From Stutzerimonas zhaodongensis (GTDB lineage Bacteria > Pseudomonadota > Gammaproteobacteria > Pseudomonadales > Pseudomonadaceae), in the NCBI RefSeq assembly GCF_003696365.1, contig NZ_RFFM01000001.1:744001-808000 (forward strand): a stretch of 64,000 nucleotides of DNA, written 5' to 3'. This document shows positions 8,827-17,822 of this stretch, piece by piece. Each line of letters begins with the position of its first letter. Positions within the stretch are counted from its first letter, which is position 1. The position numbers were made by a program, and so were the translations under genes. Below the pieces are notes generated by a model. It was not told the DNA's origin. It did no database searches and saw nothing but the letters and a program-made list of their open reading frames with translations.

Positions 8827-9723
8827 ATGTTCGTCCATAACAAGCGACTTCAATATACCGTGCGTGTAGCAGCCCCTAATCCAGGGCTGGCCAATCTGAT
8901 GCTGGAACAATTTGGCGGCCCGCAAGGCGAGCTGGCAGCAGCCATGCGTTACTTCGTTCAAGGCGTATCCGAGGATGATCCAGGCCGTAAGGACATGCTT
9001 ATGGACATCGCTACCGAGGAACTCAGCCACCTTGAGGTCATCGGCTCCATCGTCGGCATGCTCAATAAAGGAGCAAAGGGCGACCTCGCCGAAGGCGTGG
9101 AGAAAGAGGCTGACCTGTATCGCTCGCTTACCGGCGGCGGTAACGATTCGCACATCACCTCGCTGCTCTACGGCGGCGGCCCGGCACTGACCAATTCGGC
9201 AGGCGTACCCTGGACGGCGGCCTACGTCGATTCCATCGGCGAGCCTACTGCCGATCTGCGTTCCAACATCGCAGCCGAGGCGCGCGCCAAGATTGTCTAC
9301 GAACGTCTGATCAATGTGACCGACGACCCGGGCATCAAGGATGCGCTGAAATTCCTGATGACCCGTGAAATTGCTCACCAGAAGTCCTTCGAGAAAGCGC
9401 TGCACGCCATCCAGCCAAACTTCCCTCAGGGCAAGCTGCCGGGCGATCCGCAATTTGCCAACGTCTACTACAACCTCTCGCAAGGCGAAGGCGATCTGCG
9501 TGGTCCGTGGAACCAGGGGCCGGAGTGGGAGTTCGTCGAGATCCCGCAGCCTGCGGTAGACGGTGGTGATGGCAAGGCTTCGGTAGACCTGAGCAAGGCG
9601 CAGCAGAAAGTCGTTCAACAGATGGCAGTGCGGACCCAGTCCGATGTATCCGTCGATCCCATGACGGGTGCTGACCTCGGTTCTGGCGCTGCGGTGTCAG
9701 GAACCAAGAAAGGCAAAGTCTGA
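8827..9723 (+). CDS. Manganese catalase (non-haem)
   Basis: This family disproportionates hydrogen peroxide with a dinuclear manganese site in a ferritin-like four-helix bundle. The 298-residue protein has all five expected ligands: Glu35, Glu65 and His68 (ATEELSHLE), Glu151 (IAAEARAKIVYERL) and His184 (REIAHQKSFEKAL). These align with E35, E66, H69, E148 and H181 of the Lactobacillus enzyme. The C-terminus, after about residue 240, is low-complexity and probably disordered. The start has a GAGAGGTG Shine-Dalgarno. It is a single-gene unit with its own terminator at 9732-9772. A haem-independent peroxide defence is the likely role. Confidence 0.95.
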   Translation: MFVHNKRLQYTVRVAAPNPGLANLMLEQFGGPQGELAAAMRYFVQGVSEDDPGRKDMLMDIATEELSHLEVIGSIVGMLNKGAKGDLAEGVEKEADLYRSLTGGGNDSHITSLLYGGGPALTNSAGVPWTAAYVDSIGEPTADLRSNIAAEARAKIVYERLINVTDDPGIKDALKFLMTREIAHQKSFEKALHAIQPNFPQGKLPGDPQFANVYYNLSQGEGDLRGPWNQGPEWEFVEIPQPAVDGGDGKASVDLSKAQQKVVQQMAVRTQSDVSVDPMTGADLGSGAAVSGTKKGKV

Positions 9724-9731
9724 CGGCATAA

Positions 9732-9772
9732 GTAGCCGGTGCGTCTGATTTCAGCCGCGCCGGCGACTTTTT
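9732..9772 (+). terminator. Intrinsic terminator after manganese catalase
   Basis: The arms GTAGCCGGTGCG (9732-9743) and CGCGCCGGCGAC (9756-9767) pair over 12 positions with one mismatch and one wobble. A run of five T follows. It lies 9 bp after the catalase stop codon. Confidence 0.8.
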
Positions 9773-10021
9773 CAGCTTCGTTGTCACAAGCGTATCCGCG
9801 TCCATTCGTTTCCCCTCCCCAGGCTCGGTTTGCACCGATGACCGTCCTTGATCCCTCTCGCCGCATCGGTTGTCTCACATATCAGCTGAACCCCTGCCGT
9901 CTCGGTCTGGTCTTGATTGCTACGCCGTCTGGCGCTGTTTGCGCTCAAGACCTTAATCTCCTGCGATCCGCCTTCACTCCATAAGTGCTCATGGCGCGAT
10001 TCGCCTAGCAAGGACCTGCCC

Positions 10022-12022
10022 ATGCTCAAGAGGCTTTTTGTCGGGGCGATGGTTGCCACCTCTGGCTCCGTCGCAGCCCAAACCACGGATGCTGTAATCC
10101 TCGATCCGCTGTTGGTCACCTCGCCTCGCAGCGAGAGCGATTGGCTGACACTGCCCATGGCGGTGAGCACCAGCTCCGCAAAAGACCAACCGGGCGAGCA
10201 GTTGCTGACCCTCGATAGTCTGCTGGCGCCCGTTCCAGGCGCTGTGTCGCAGAGCCGCTACAATCTGGCGCAAGGCATGCGCTTGTCTATCCGTGGTTTT
10301 GGGGCCCGCTCCAGTTTCGGCGTGCGCGGTGTGCGGGTATTGGTCGATGGAGTTCCGCTCACGATGCCGGATGGCCAGACCGAAATGGATGGGCTGGACG
10401 CCTCGCTGATCGAGCGAGTCGAAGTGATTCGCGGGCCATCCTCGACGATACATGGCAATGCGGCGGGCGGAGTACTGTCGATCGAGACCCGTCAACCGAG
10501 CGAAACGCCGCGAACTGAGCTTGAAATCACTGGCGGCGATCTGGGCTATCGGCGGGCGCGAGCGGAAACCAGCGGTACCGTAGGATCCATTGGCGGCTTG
10601 CTGGCATTCAGCAGCACTCACCTGGACGGTTACCGTCCGCAGGGCACAGCAGAGACTAACAACCTGACCGGTAAAGTACGCTGGCAAGGGGAGGGCGGCG
10701 TCTTATCGGCCACGCTGCACGCCATCGACAACCGCGCAGAAGATTCCGGTGCGCTGACACGCGCTCAAGTTCGCGAGCGCCGCTCGCAGGCGCGCCCGCA
10801 AAGCTTGCAGTTCGACTCCGATGAGTGGATCAGGCAGCAACGCCTTTCGCTGGTCTGGGACGGCGAGGCGGTGGGTGATGACTCCTATCAGCTACGCAGT
10901 TACTACGGCCGGCGGGAGTTCGGCAATCGGTTGCCACTCCTGGCAAATGGGCAGACGAGTTTCGACCGATGGTTCGCGGGTGTAGGCGCGCAACGCACGT
11001 TCCGCCGTGAGTGGTTAGGCCTGCCCAACCAGCTGACAGTGGGGCTCGATCTCGAGAGTCAGCGTGACGAACGCAGCCGGAACGACAACCTGATCGGCGG
11101 CACCACCGGCGCCCTGACACAGCGCCAGCGCGAGTCCGCTGATAGCCGCGGCATATTCGTCGAGAACCAGCTGAGTCTCACAGACGCCTGGTTGCTCACC
11201 ACCGGCTTGCGTTACGACAGCGTGCGATTGGAAGCCAAGGATCGTTTCCTGAGCGACGGCGACGCCTCTGGCGGCCAGACGCTGGACGACTGGAACTACA
11301 GCCTCGGTTTGAGTCGCCAACTGGGCCCTCACCACGTGGTTTATGCGCGTTACGCCACCTCCTTCGAAACGCCGACGATCAACGAGCTGGCGAACCCGGG
11401 TGGAGGCGGCTTCAATCCCTCGCTTGGCCCGGCGCAGGCCACCAACCGCGAGATCGGTTTCAAGGGTGAACATCCGGGCCTGCGCTACGAGGCGGTGCTC
11501 TACAGCATGCGCATCGAGGACGAGCTGGTGCCAGTCGTCGACGGGCGCACCTTCTACACCAACGCCGGTCGCTCCAGCCGGGACGGCATCGAGTTGAGCG
11601 CGCAATGGCTGGCCGGCAATTACTGGCGCCTAACCGGGGCGTGGAGCTACAACGACTACAGCTTCGATCGTTTCGACAGCTATGACGGCAACCGGATAGC
11701 GGGCATCCCGCGTCAGAGCCTGTTCGCCGAGCTCGGTTACGATCGTGAAGACTGGTATGCGCGAATCAATGCCACCGTGCATGGCCACCAATACGCCGAT
11801 AACGCCAACGAAAGCCGCGTCTCGGGTTACGCCGTCACCAACGCGCGTATTGGCTGGCGTCTTGCCGACGGCAATCAGCGTTGGGAGCCTTACCTGGGCA
11901 TCGACAACCTCTTCGGTCGTGACTATTACGACAACCTCAGAATCAACGACAACTTCGGTCGCTACTACGAGCCCGCTCCGGGGCGGACCTTGTATGCGGG
12001 CGTCAAACTCACGTTCAACTGA
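10022..12022 (+). CDS. TonB-dependent receptor, YncD/PqqU-like
   Basis: The 666-residue outer-membrane receptor has a signal peptide (MLKRLFVGAMVATSGSVAAQ), a plug domain and a beta-barrel ending in the terminal motif VKLTFN. Its plug (LSIRGFGARSSFGVRGVRV, then DGVPLTMPDGQTE) and its C-terminal DNFGRYYEPAPGRTLYAG closely match E. coli YncD as I remember it. YncD, renamed PqqU, takes up the cofactor pyrroloquinoline quinone. Substrate here is inferred from that resemblance. I chose the ATG at 10022 because it starts the signal peptide and has an AAGGA site; the frame is open 35 codons further upstream. No periplasmic or inner-membrane partner is adjacent, as for PqqU. Confidence 0.82.
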   Translation: MLKRLFVGAMVATSGSVAAQTTDAVILDPLLVTSPRSESDWLTLPMAVSTSSAKDQPGEQLLTLDSLLAPVPGAVSQSRYNLAQGMRLSIRGFGARSSFGVRGVRVLVDGVPLTMPDGQTEMDGLDASLIERVEVIRGPSSTIHGNAAGGVLSIETRQPSETPRTELEITGGDLGYRRARAETSGTVGSIGGLLAFSSTHLDGYRPQGTAETNNLTGKVRWQGEGGVLSATLHAIDNRAEDSGALTRAQVRERRSQARPQSLQFDSDEWIRQQRLSLVWDGEAVGDDSYQLRSYYGRREFGNRLPLLANGQTSFDRWFAGVGAQRTFRREWLGLPNQLTVGLDLESQRDERSRNDNLIGGTTGALTQRQRESADSRGIFVENQLSLTDAWLLTTGLRYDSVRLEAKDRFLSDGDASGGQTLDDWNYSLGLSRQLGPHHVVYARYATSFETPTINELANPGGGGFNPSLGPAQATNREIGFKGEHPGLRYEAVLYSMRIEDELVPVVDGRTFYTNAGRSSRDGIELSAQWLAGNYWRLTGAWSYNDYSFDRFDSYDGNRIAGIPRQSLFAELGYDREDWYARINATVHGHQYADNANESRVSGYAVTNARIGWRLADGNQRWEPYLGIDNLFGRDYYDNLRINDNFGRYYEPAPGRTLYAGVKLTFN

Positions 12023-12373
12023 CCTTCCCAGCTGAGCGCCTGATCGGTGCTCCGAGCAGTTCCAGCTGAGTAGCCGACCGTCTACATGACGGGGGCGCTT
12101 GGCCGTTCTACGCGGTGAGCCTGTTCAATTGTGCTCCCGATGGCCTGCTCGCGCGCTGGAGCGGCAAGGTCGCGTCATACCGTGTCGGTCTGTGAATCCT
12201 ATTGGTCGCGTTTCGGCTGCCTGACAATACAGCCTGGGTCTAGTTTGACCGTAGGCAATTTCGGGCTGCCTGACGTTCCAGCTAAACAACAAGAATCCAC
12301 CTCTCCTGGTATGGCCTGAGTCGCGTTGCTTACTGCCTTGCATGCCCTTCAGACAATTGAGCAGAGCCTACCT
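12023..12373 (+). other. Intergenic region with direct repeats and an A-rich Hfq/Crc-like site
   Basis: No gene recognised in 351 bp. Two imperfect direct repeats, TTTCGG(G)CTGCCTGAC followed by CCAGC or ACAGC, begin at 12211 and 12259, one 48-bp step apart. A TTGACC that could be a -35 box (12245-12250) lies between them, without a convincing -10. At 12285-12295 the stretch AACAACAAGAA contains two overlapping copies of AANAANAA, the Hfq/Crc catabolite-repression motif. All lie upstream of the MFS transporter gene. Regulatory function is inference. Confidence 0.4.
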
Positions 12374-13726
12374 ATGACCGATACAACTCCTTCAACGCCA
12401 GTAGAGCCGAAAACCTTGCGTCGCGTCGTTATCGCCGCGTCCGTTGGGAATTTCGTCGAGTGGTTCGATTTCGCGCTGTATGGATTCTTCGCCACATTGA
12501 TCGCCGAGCTGTTCTTTCCTAGCGAGAGTGCGGGCACCGCACTGCTGAAGACATTCGCGGTGTTCGCTGTTGCGTTTGCGTTTCGCCCTTTGGGCGGTGT
12601 GTTTTTCGGGCAGCTGGGCGACCGTATAGGCCGTAAGCGCACCCTGGCACTGACCATCTTCATCATGGCGGGCGCCACGACACTGATCGGTCTGCTGCCC
12701 ACCTACGCCACTGCCGGGATATGGGCGCCTTTGCTGTTGACGGTCATACGCTGTGCCCAAGGCTTCTCTGCCGGCGGGGAATATGCTGGTGCCTGCGCCT
12801 ATGTCATGGAGCATTGTCCAGATGACAAGCGTGGGCGCTTGGGCAGCTATGTTCCGGTTTCTACGTTTCTGGCATTCGCCAGCGCGGCGATGATCGCTTA
12901 CTTGTTCAACACGGCTCTGTCGGCAGAAGCACTGGCGGCATGGGGTTGGCGAGTGCCATTCATTATCGCTGCCCCTTTGGGGCTGATCGGTTTCTACCTG
13001 CGCCTGCGGTTGGATGAGACACCCGCTTTTCAGGCACTGGAAGACAATCACCAGGTGCCGCATTCGCCCTTGCGCGAAACGCTGCATTTACAAGGCCGCT
13101 CCATGTGCAAGCTTGGCGCGTTCATCTCGCTGACCGCGCTGGCTTTCTACACCTTCACCACGTACTTCTCGACGTACCTGCAACAGGCCGGTGGATTCAG
13201 CCGCGCCGCTGCGTTGTTGATCAGCCTGATCACTCTTTTCGCCGCCGCCGCTGCGTGCCCCTTGATCGGCATAGTCACCGACCGCATCGGCCGCCGCGCC
13301 ACCATGTGCATTGCGGCGGGGGTGTTGGCTGTTGGGGTCTATCCGGCCCTGATGATGGCGGGTTCCGGGGTGTTCGCCATGGCATTGCTCGGCAGTCTGC
13401 TGCTCGGGCTTGGGGCCGTCATCTGCAATGTCGTCACGGCGCCACTGTTGAGTGAGGTCTTTCCAACCCGCACCCGTTACACCGCATCGGCCATTACCTA
13501 CAACATGGCCTACACCATCTTTGGCGGAACGGCGCCATTCGTGGCGACCTGGCTGATCAATACCACCGGCAACAACATGGCCCCGGCTGTTTATCTGATC
13601 GTGATAGCGATTATGGGTTTGGTGGGAGGACTGTCACTTCCAGAAACCTCGAAAATCGCGTTGGGCAAGGCGGGTATCTCGCCCACGCCAGTTCCATTGG
13701 CAGTACCGATCACTGACCTGCGCTGA
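12374..13726 (+). CDS. MFS metabolite:H+ symporter (KgtP/ShiA/ProP family)
   Basis: The 450-residue protein has twelve predicted membrane helices. It shows the family signatures VGNFVEWFDFALYGF at the N-terminus, the loop motif GQLGDRIGRKRTL, GFSAGGEYAGACAYVMEHCP, and GIVTDRIGRRATM in the second half. This subfamily brings in small carboxylates or betaines such as alpha-ketoglutarate, citrate, shikimate or proline; the substrate cannot be decided. The chosen ATG at 12374 matches the family N-terminus; a TTG at 12326 would add 16 residues. The upstream A-rich site suggests catabolite repression. It stands alone and converges on ppa. Confidence 0.88.
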   Translation: MTDTTPSTPVEPKTLRRVVIAASVGNFVEWFDFALYGFFATLIAELFFPSESAGTALLKTFAVFAVAFAFRPLGGVFFGQLGDRIGRKRTLALTIFIMAGATTLIGLLPTYATAGIWAPLLLTVIRCAQGFSAGGEYAGACAYVMEHCPDDKRGRLGSYVPVSTFLAFASAAMIAYLFNTALSAEALAAWGWRVPFIIAAPLGLIGFYLRLRLDETPAFQALEDNHQVPHSPLRETLHLQGRSMCKLGAFISLTALAFYTFTTYFSTYLQQAGGFSRAAALLISLITLFAAAAACPLIGIVTDRIGRRATMCIAAGVLAVGVYPALMMAGSGVFAMALLGSLLLGLGAVICNVVTAPLLSEVFPTRTRYTASAITYNMAYTIFGGTAPFVATWLINTTGNNMAPAVYLIVIAIMGLVGGLSLPETSKIALGKAGISPTPVPLAVPITDLR

Positions 13727-13807
13727 GCCTGGATCGGCAAGGGATGTAGCCTTTGAGAGCTGCCAAAATAGGCTTGGCGGCGCGCCGCGGTGATTGCTGC
13801 GCGCATA

Positions 13808-13832
13808 AAAAAGCCGGCTTGTGGCCGGCTTT
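13808..13832 (-). terminator. Intrinsic terminator of ppa
   Basis: Perfect 9-bp stem AAAGCCGGC / GCCGGCTTT (13810-13832) with a 5-nt loop. On the minus strand the 3' arm runs into six T, so it terminates ppa. It lies about 18 bp beyond the ppa stop codon and may also stop the converging MFS transcript. Confidence 0.85.
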
Positions 13833-13849
13833 CCTTTAGCGGTATTGGC

Positions 13850-14377
13850 TTATTTTTGATAAGCCGCCACAGCCTTGGTGATCTCTGCGCGGGCGGCTTC
13901 GGCGTCGCCCCAGCCTTCGACCTTGACCCACTTGCCCTTCTCGAGATCCTTGTAGTTCTCGAAGAAGTGCTTGATCTGCTCGAGCAGCAGAGGAGGCAGG
14001 TCGGTGTATTCCTTGATGTCGACATACAGCTGGCTCAGCTTGTCGTGCGGAACGGCGATCAACTTGGCGTCGCCGCCGGCTTCGTCGGTCATGTGCAGAA
14101 CGCCAACCGGGCGGGCACGAATGACGGCGCCAGGCGTGACCGGGTACGGAGTTACGACCAGCACGTCGAGCGGGTCGCCGTCGTCAGCCAGGGTGTTGGG
14201 GATGTAGCCGTAGTTGGCCGGGTAGAACATGGGAGTGGCCATGAAGCGGTCGACGAACAGGCAGTCGCTGTCCTTGTCGATTTCATACTTGATCGGCGCG
14301 TGGTTGGCCGGGATCTCGATGGCGACGTAGATGTCGTTGGGCAGGTCTTTGCCGGCCGGGATCTTGCTGTAGCTCAT
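13850..14377 (-). CDS. ppa: Inorganic pyrophosphatase
   Basis: Family I soluble pyrophosphatase hydrolyses pyrophosphate to phosphate, pulling biosynthetic reactions forward in the cytoplasm. The 175-residue product has the signature [11 protein letters not shown] with Asp66, Asp68 and Asp71, plus [10 protein letters not shown] and the C-terminal [15 protein letters not shown] chose the ATG at 14377 ([15 protein letters not shown]) because it has a GGAG site at 8-nt spacing; the ATG two codons upstream would sit only 2 nt from it. Single-gene unit with its own terminator at 13808-13832. Confidence 0.97.
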   Translation of the reverse strand: MSYSKIPAGKDLPNDIYVAIEIPANHAPIKYEIDKDSDCLFVDRFMATPMFYPANYGYIPNTLADDGDPLDVLVVTPYPVTPGAVIRARPVGVLHMTDEAGGDAKLIAVPHDKLSQLYVDIKEYTDLPPLLLEQIKHFFENYKDLEKGKWVKVEGWGDAEAARAEITKAVAAYQK

Positions 14378-14515
14378 GAACATTGCTCCGTGGTCGGCCG
14401 ATGAGGCCTGGGGCGAAAAAGTGGGCGCGATTATAGGCGCACTGTCGGGCGTTTTGCCATGCCAGGTGTGACGCCGGTGGCTGGCATGGTTCTGCGCGTA
14501 TTCGACGGCCCGAGG

Positions 14516-15328
14516 TCAGTGAGGTTCCGCATAGTCGGGATGGCTTTTTTGCAGGCCTCGGAGGCGCGCCAGCGGATCCTGGCGGTAGAACGCGAGGAGC
14601 TGCCTGTAGACCTCGGGATAGGCTTGCTGCAGAAGATCGGGCGCGCTGAAAAAGTACTCGCTGGTGACGGCGAAGAATTCTGCCGGGTTTTCCGCGGCGT
14701 ATGGATCAATCTCGGTGTGGGCGTCGGGGTTGGCGTCAAGTGTGACATTCATAGCGTCGTAGGCACTCTGCATCGCCGATGCCCAGGCTTCGACGCGCAT
14801 GCTCGAATGCAGTGGCGGCAAACCATTGGCATCGCCGTTGAGCATGTCCAGCTTGTGCGCGAGTTCGTGAATGACCAGGTTGTAGCCTTCCCAGCTGCCA
14901 CTTTCCTGTACCCCCGGCCAGGCCAGGATCACCGGGCCCTGCAGCCAGGCTTCGCCGCTGTGTTCGCCGTCCCATTCGTGCTCGACACCAGCCGAGTCGC
15001 GGTGCTTCTGGGGGCTGTGAAAGTCGCCTGGATAAATCACGATCTCGTGGAAACCTTGATACCAGTCCAGGTCGGCCAGGTGCAGCAACGGCAGCTGGGC
15101 TTGAGCGGCCAGACGCAGCCGGTCTGCCGGTTCCAGTTCCACGCCCGGCAACGCGGTCAGCCGCTTGGCATGCAGAAACAACAGGCTGCGCTCACGCAGC
15201 CGTTCGGTTTCTTCAGAAGTGAGTCCATCGAGTATCGGCAGGCTGTCCAGCACGCTCTGCCAGAGTGCAGGTTCAATGGCGAGACGGGCGAGGATGCGCT
15301 TGCGGCGCCAGTCGCGAAATGACCACAT
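14516..15328 (-). CDS. Zinc-dependent peptidase, MtfA family (M90)
   Basis: The 270-residue protein has the zinc-peptidase motif HELAHKLD at residues 154-161, and downstream ENPAEFFAVTSEYFF, which can supply the third ligand. MtfA of E. coli is a cytoplasmic aminopeptidase that binds the glucose repressor Mlc and so affects ptsG; pseudomonads lack that circuit, so the role here is likely different. No signal peptide or membrane segment is seen. It lies 78 bp after eutC on the same strand and could be read through from the ethanolamine operon, but the products have no obvious link. Confidence 0.88.
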   Translation of the reverse strand: MWSFRDWRRKRILARLAIEPALWQSVLDSLPILDGLTSEETERLRERSLLFLHAKRLTALPGVELEPADRLRLAAQAQLPLLHLADLDWYQGFHEIVIYPGDFHSPQKHRDSAGVEHEWDGEHSGEAWLQGPVILAWPGVQESGSWEGYNLVIHELAHKLDMLNGDANGLPPLHSSMRVEAWASAMQSAYDAMNVTLDANPDAHTEIDPYAAENPAEFFAVTSEYFFSAPDLLQQAYPEVYRQLLAFYRQDPLARLRGLQKSHPDYAEPH

Positions 15329-15406
15329 GAAGGAGCTTCCAGCCGGGAGGCCATCACCTTAAGCGGGGCGCCAGGCACCGGCAAGTTCCATGAAGGCGCG
15401 CGCGGC

Positions 15407-16213
15407 TCAACCCAGCAGGAAGTTGCCAGTTTTCGGTGCGTCGTCGTCCAGGCTGAGCATTTCCGCCTCGTCCTTGAGTTTGACTCCGGAGAGCTGGCGG
15501 CGGCAGGCCTCTCGCATCAGATGGATCAGCCGGTGGGCAGCAAGGTTGTAGCTCAGCCCCTCCAGGCGGACGTTGGAGATGCAGTTGCGATCGGCATCGG
15601 TCCGGCCGACCTTTGGGGCATAGGTGAAGTACAGACCGAGGCTGTCTGGTGAGCTCAGGCCCGGGCGTTCGCCCACTAGCATCACCACCATCTTCGCCTT
15701 GAGCTTTTCGCCGACCTCGTCGCCCAGCGCGACGCGGCCCTGTTGCACCAGGCAGATAGGGGCGCGGCTCCAGCCATCCTTCTCGATCTGCTCCTCGATT
15801 CGCTGGAGCAATGGAAGGGCGTGACGCTGCACTGCCAGCGCGGAAAGACCATCGGCAATGACGATCGCAAGGTCATAGCCCTCGGCATGTTCGGCGGCGT
15901 GGTCAGACAGCTGCTTCACCGAGGCCTCATCCAACCGGCGGCCCAGGTCGGGGCGCTGTAGATAGATATAGCGGTCGGCGGCAGCAGAGCGCAGTTGCAG
16001 TGTCCTGAGCCCTTTGTCTTGAAGTTGATGAGCCAGTTCATCGGTGTCTAGGGACAAGTGCACGGCATCGCGAGCCTGCGCATGGGCGAACTGGAAATCC
16101 AGCTGGGCATCGGTCGGGAGACTGGTGCCCGCGCGGCCCAAAGCGATGCGCGCGGGGGTGAGCTGGCGCAAGTGGCCCCAGGGGTTGGTGATGGCGGTGG
16201 ACTTATCGGGCAT
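15407..16213 (-). CDS. eutC: Ethanolamine ammonia-lyase small (light) subunit
   Basis: EutC is the small subunit of adenosylcobalamin-dependent ethanolamine ammonia-lyase, which splits ethanolamine into acetaldehyde and ammonia. The 268-residue protein shows the family's N-terminal [20 protein letters not shown], the cobalamin-contacting [18 protein letters not shown] region, and NCISNVR near the C-terminus. A GGAGG site precedes the ATG. It is normally stoichiometric with EutB, but here 204 bp containing a REP-type inverted repeat separate the two genes. The same-strand order is exaC-eat-eutB-eutC. Confidence 0.96.
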   Translation of the reverse strand: MPDKSTAITNPWGHLRQLTPARIALGRAGTSLPTDAQLDFQFAHAQARDAVHLSLDTDELAHQLQDKGLRTLQLRSAAADRYIYLQRPDLGRRLDEASVKQLSDHAAEHAEGYDLAIVIADGLSALAVQRHALPLLQRIEEQIEKDGWSRAPICLVQQGRVALGDEVGEKLKAKMVVMLVGERPGLSSPDSLGLYFTYAPKVGRTDADRNCISNVRLEGLSYNLAAHRLIHLMREACRRQLSGVKLKDEAEMLSLDDDAPKTGNFLLG

Positions 16214-16294
16214 GGTGGCCTCCGATGGGTTGGCACGCTCGTTTCTCGAGCAAGGATTGCATTCCCCGCTCCGGCGGCTTCTCGCGTGGTTGTG

Positions 16295-16362
16295 ATCGCC
16301 AGCAAGCTGCTCCTACAGGCGCTGCACGGACCGCGTTTCGTAGGAGCCAGCTTGCTGGCGAT
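16295..16362. repeat. REP-type inverted repeat (REPIN-like doublet) between eutB and eutC
   Basis: The left arm starts ATCGCCAGCAAGCTG at 16295 and ends CTCCTAC at 16316. The right arm, GTAGGAGCCAGC...TTGCTGGCGAT (16340-16362), is its reverse complement except for one missing G on the left. The arms are about 22 bp, separated by about 24 bp. Sequence and arrangement match the REP doublets (REPINs) common between genes in Pseudomonas, which are mobilised by RAYT transposases. No RAYT gene is in this window. The RNA stem could change eutB-to-eutC expression. Confidence 0.8.
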
Positions 16363-16417
16363 ACGAGGCGTGCATGGAAATAGCCATGTTTCAGAGGGTT
16401 ACCGTGGCTCAGCGGCC

Positions 16418-17812
16418 TCATGCCAACCTCTCAAGCGCCAGGCGGAAAACCGCAGGAAGTTCGCTGCCCATCTGCAGCCGTCCGCCGTCCTGGCGCAGAA
16501 TGTTCATTTTCGCCAGCCATTCCTCGAACTCGGGCGCCGGCTTGAGCCCAAGGCTCTGGCGCAGATAGAGCGCATCGTGGAAGGAGGTGGTCTGGTAGTT
16601 GAGCATTACATCGTCCGATCCCGGAATACCCATGATGAAGTTGATGCCAGCGGTGCCGAGCAGGGTCAGCAGCACGTCCATGTCGTCCTGATCGGCTTCG
16701 GCGTGGTTGGTGTAGCAGATGTCGCAGCCCATGGGTACGCCGAGCAGTTTGGCGCAGAAGTGATCCTCCAACCCGGCGCGGATGATCTGCTTGCCGTTGT
16801 AGAGGTATTCCGGGCCGATAAAGCCGACCACGGTATTGACCAGCAGCGGTTTGAACGTGCGTGCCACTGCGTAGGCGCGAGCCTCGCAGGTCTGCTGGTC
16901 GACGCCGTGATGTGCATTGGCCGACAAGGCGCTGCCCTGGCCCGTTTCGAAGTACATCAGGTTGTCCCCGACCGTGCCTCGCTTCTGCGACAGCCCTGCC
17001 TCGTACCCTTCCTGCAGAACCGCCAGGTTGATGCCGAAGCTGGTGTTGGCTGCCTCGGTGCCGGCAATCGACTGGAACACAAGGTCCAACGGCGCGCCAC
17101 GATTGATCGCTTCGATAGAGGTGGTGACGTGGGTGAGGATGCAGCCCTGAGTCGGGATCTCGTAACGCTGAATGATGGCGTCGAGCATCTTCAACAGCTC
17201 GCAGATGCCGCTGGTGCTGTCGGTGGCCGGGTTGATGCCGATCACCGCGTCGCCGTTACCGTAGAGCAAACCGTCGACGATGCTGGCGGCTATCCCGGCG
17301 GCTTCGTCGGTGGGGTGATTGGGTTGCAGGCGAGTAGACATGCGTCCGCGCAGACCAATGGTGTTGCGAAAGCGAGTTACAACGCGCACTTTCTGCGCCA
17401 CCAGAATCAGGTCCTGCACTCGCATGATTTTGGAGACCGCGGCGACCATTTCCGGCGTCAGTCCCGGTGCCAGTGCTTTCAGGGCAGCCTCGTCGGCAAC
17501 ATCGCCCAGCAGCCAGTTGCGGAAATCCCCGACGGTCAGGTGGCTGACCGGGGCGAAGGCCTCCGTGTCGTGGCCGTCGATGATCAGGCGGGTGACTTCG
17601 TCCGTCTCGTAGGGGATCAGCGCTTCGTCGAGGAAGCGCTTGAGCGGGATCTGCGCCAGGCACATCTGCGCGGCGACGCGCTCGGCGTCGCTGCCCGCCG
17701 CGACTTCAGCGAGGTAATCGCCGGAGCGCGCAGGGCTGGCCTTGGCCATCACCTCACGCAGGTTGTCGAAGCGCCAGTTCGTGCCGCCTACGCTGTGCGC
17801 ATAACCCGCCAT
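16418..17812 (-). CDS. eutB: Ethanolamine ammonia-lyase large (heavy) subunit
   Basis: EutB carries the active site of the B12-dependent lyase, a TIM barrel that binds ethanolamine. The 464-residue protein is full length, with NPATDSTSGICELLKMLDAI (the ethanolamine and cobalamin-facing region), ILTHVTTSIEAINRGAPLDL and YFETGQGSALSANAHHGVDQ. The ATG at 17812 (MAGYAHSVGGTNW) has a purine-rich AAGGGGGG site; an in-frame ATG 37 codons upstream lies inside eat and is unlikely. It follows eat by only 10 bp, so the two are co-transcribed. No eutA reactivase and no microcompartment shell gene is seen nearby. Confidence 0.97.
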   Translation of the reverse strand: MAGYAHSVGGTNWRFDNLREVMAKASPARSGDYLAEVAAGSDAERVAAQMCLAQIPLKRFLDEALIPYETDEVTRLIIDGHDTEAFAPVSHLTVGDFRNWLLGDVADEAALKALAPGLTPEMVAAVSKIMRVQDLILVAQKVRVVTRFRNTIGLRGRMSTRLQPNHPTDEAAGIAASIVDGLLYGNGDAVIGINPATDSTSGICELLKMLDAIIQRYEIPTQGCILTHVTTSIEAINRGAPLDLVFQSIAGTEAANTSFGINLAVLQEGYEAGLSQKRGTVGDNLMYFETGQGSALSANAHHGVDQQTCEARAYAVARTFKPLLVNTVVGFIGPEYLYNGKQIIRAGLEDHFCAKLLGVPMGCDICYTNHAEADQDDMDVLLTLLGTAGINFIMGIPGSDDVMLNYQTTSFHDALYLRQSLGLKPAPEFEEWLAKMNILRQDGGRLQMGSELPAVFRLALERLA

Positions 17813-17822
17813 GCCGCCCCCC

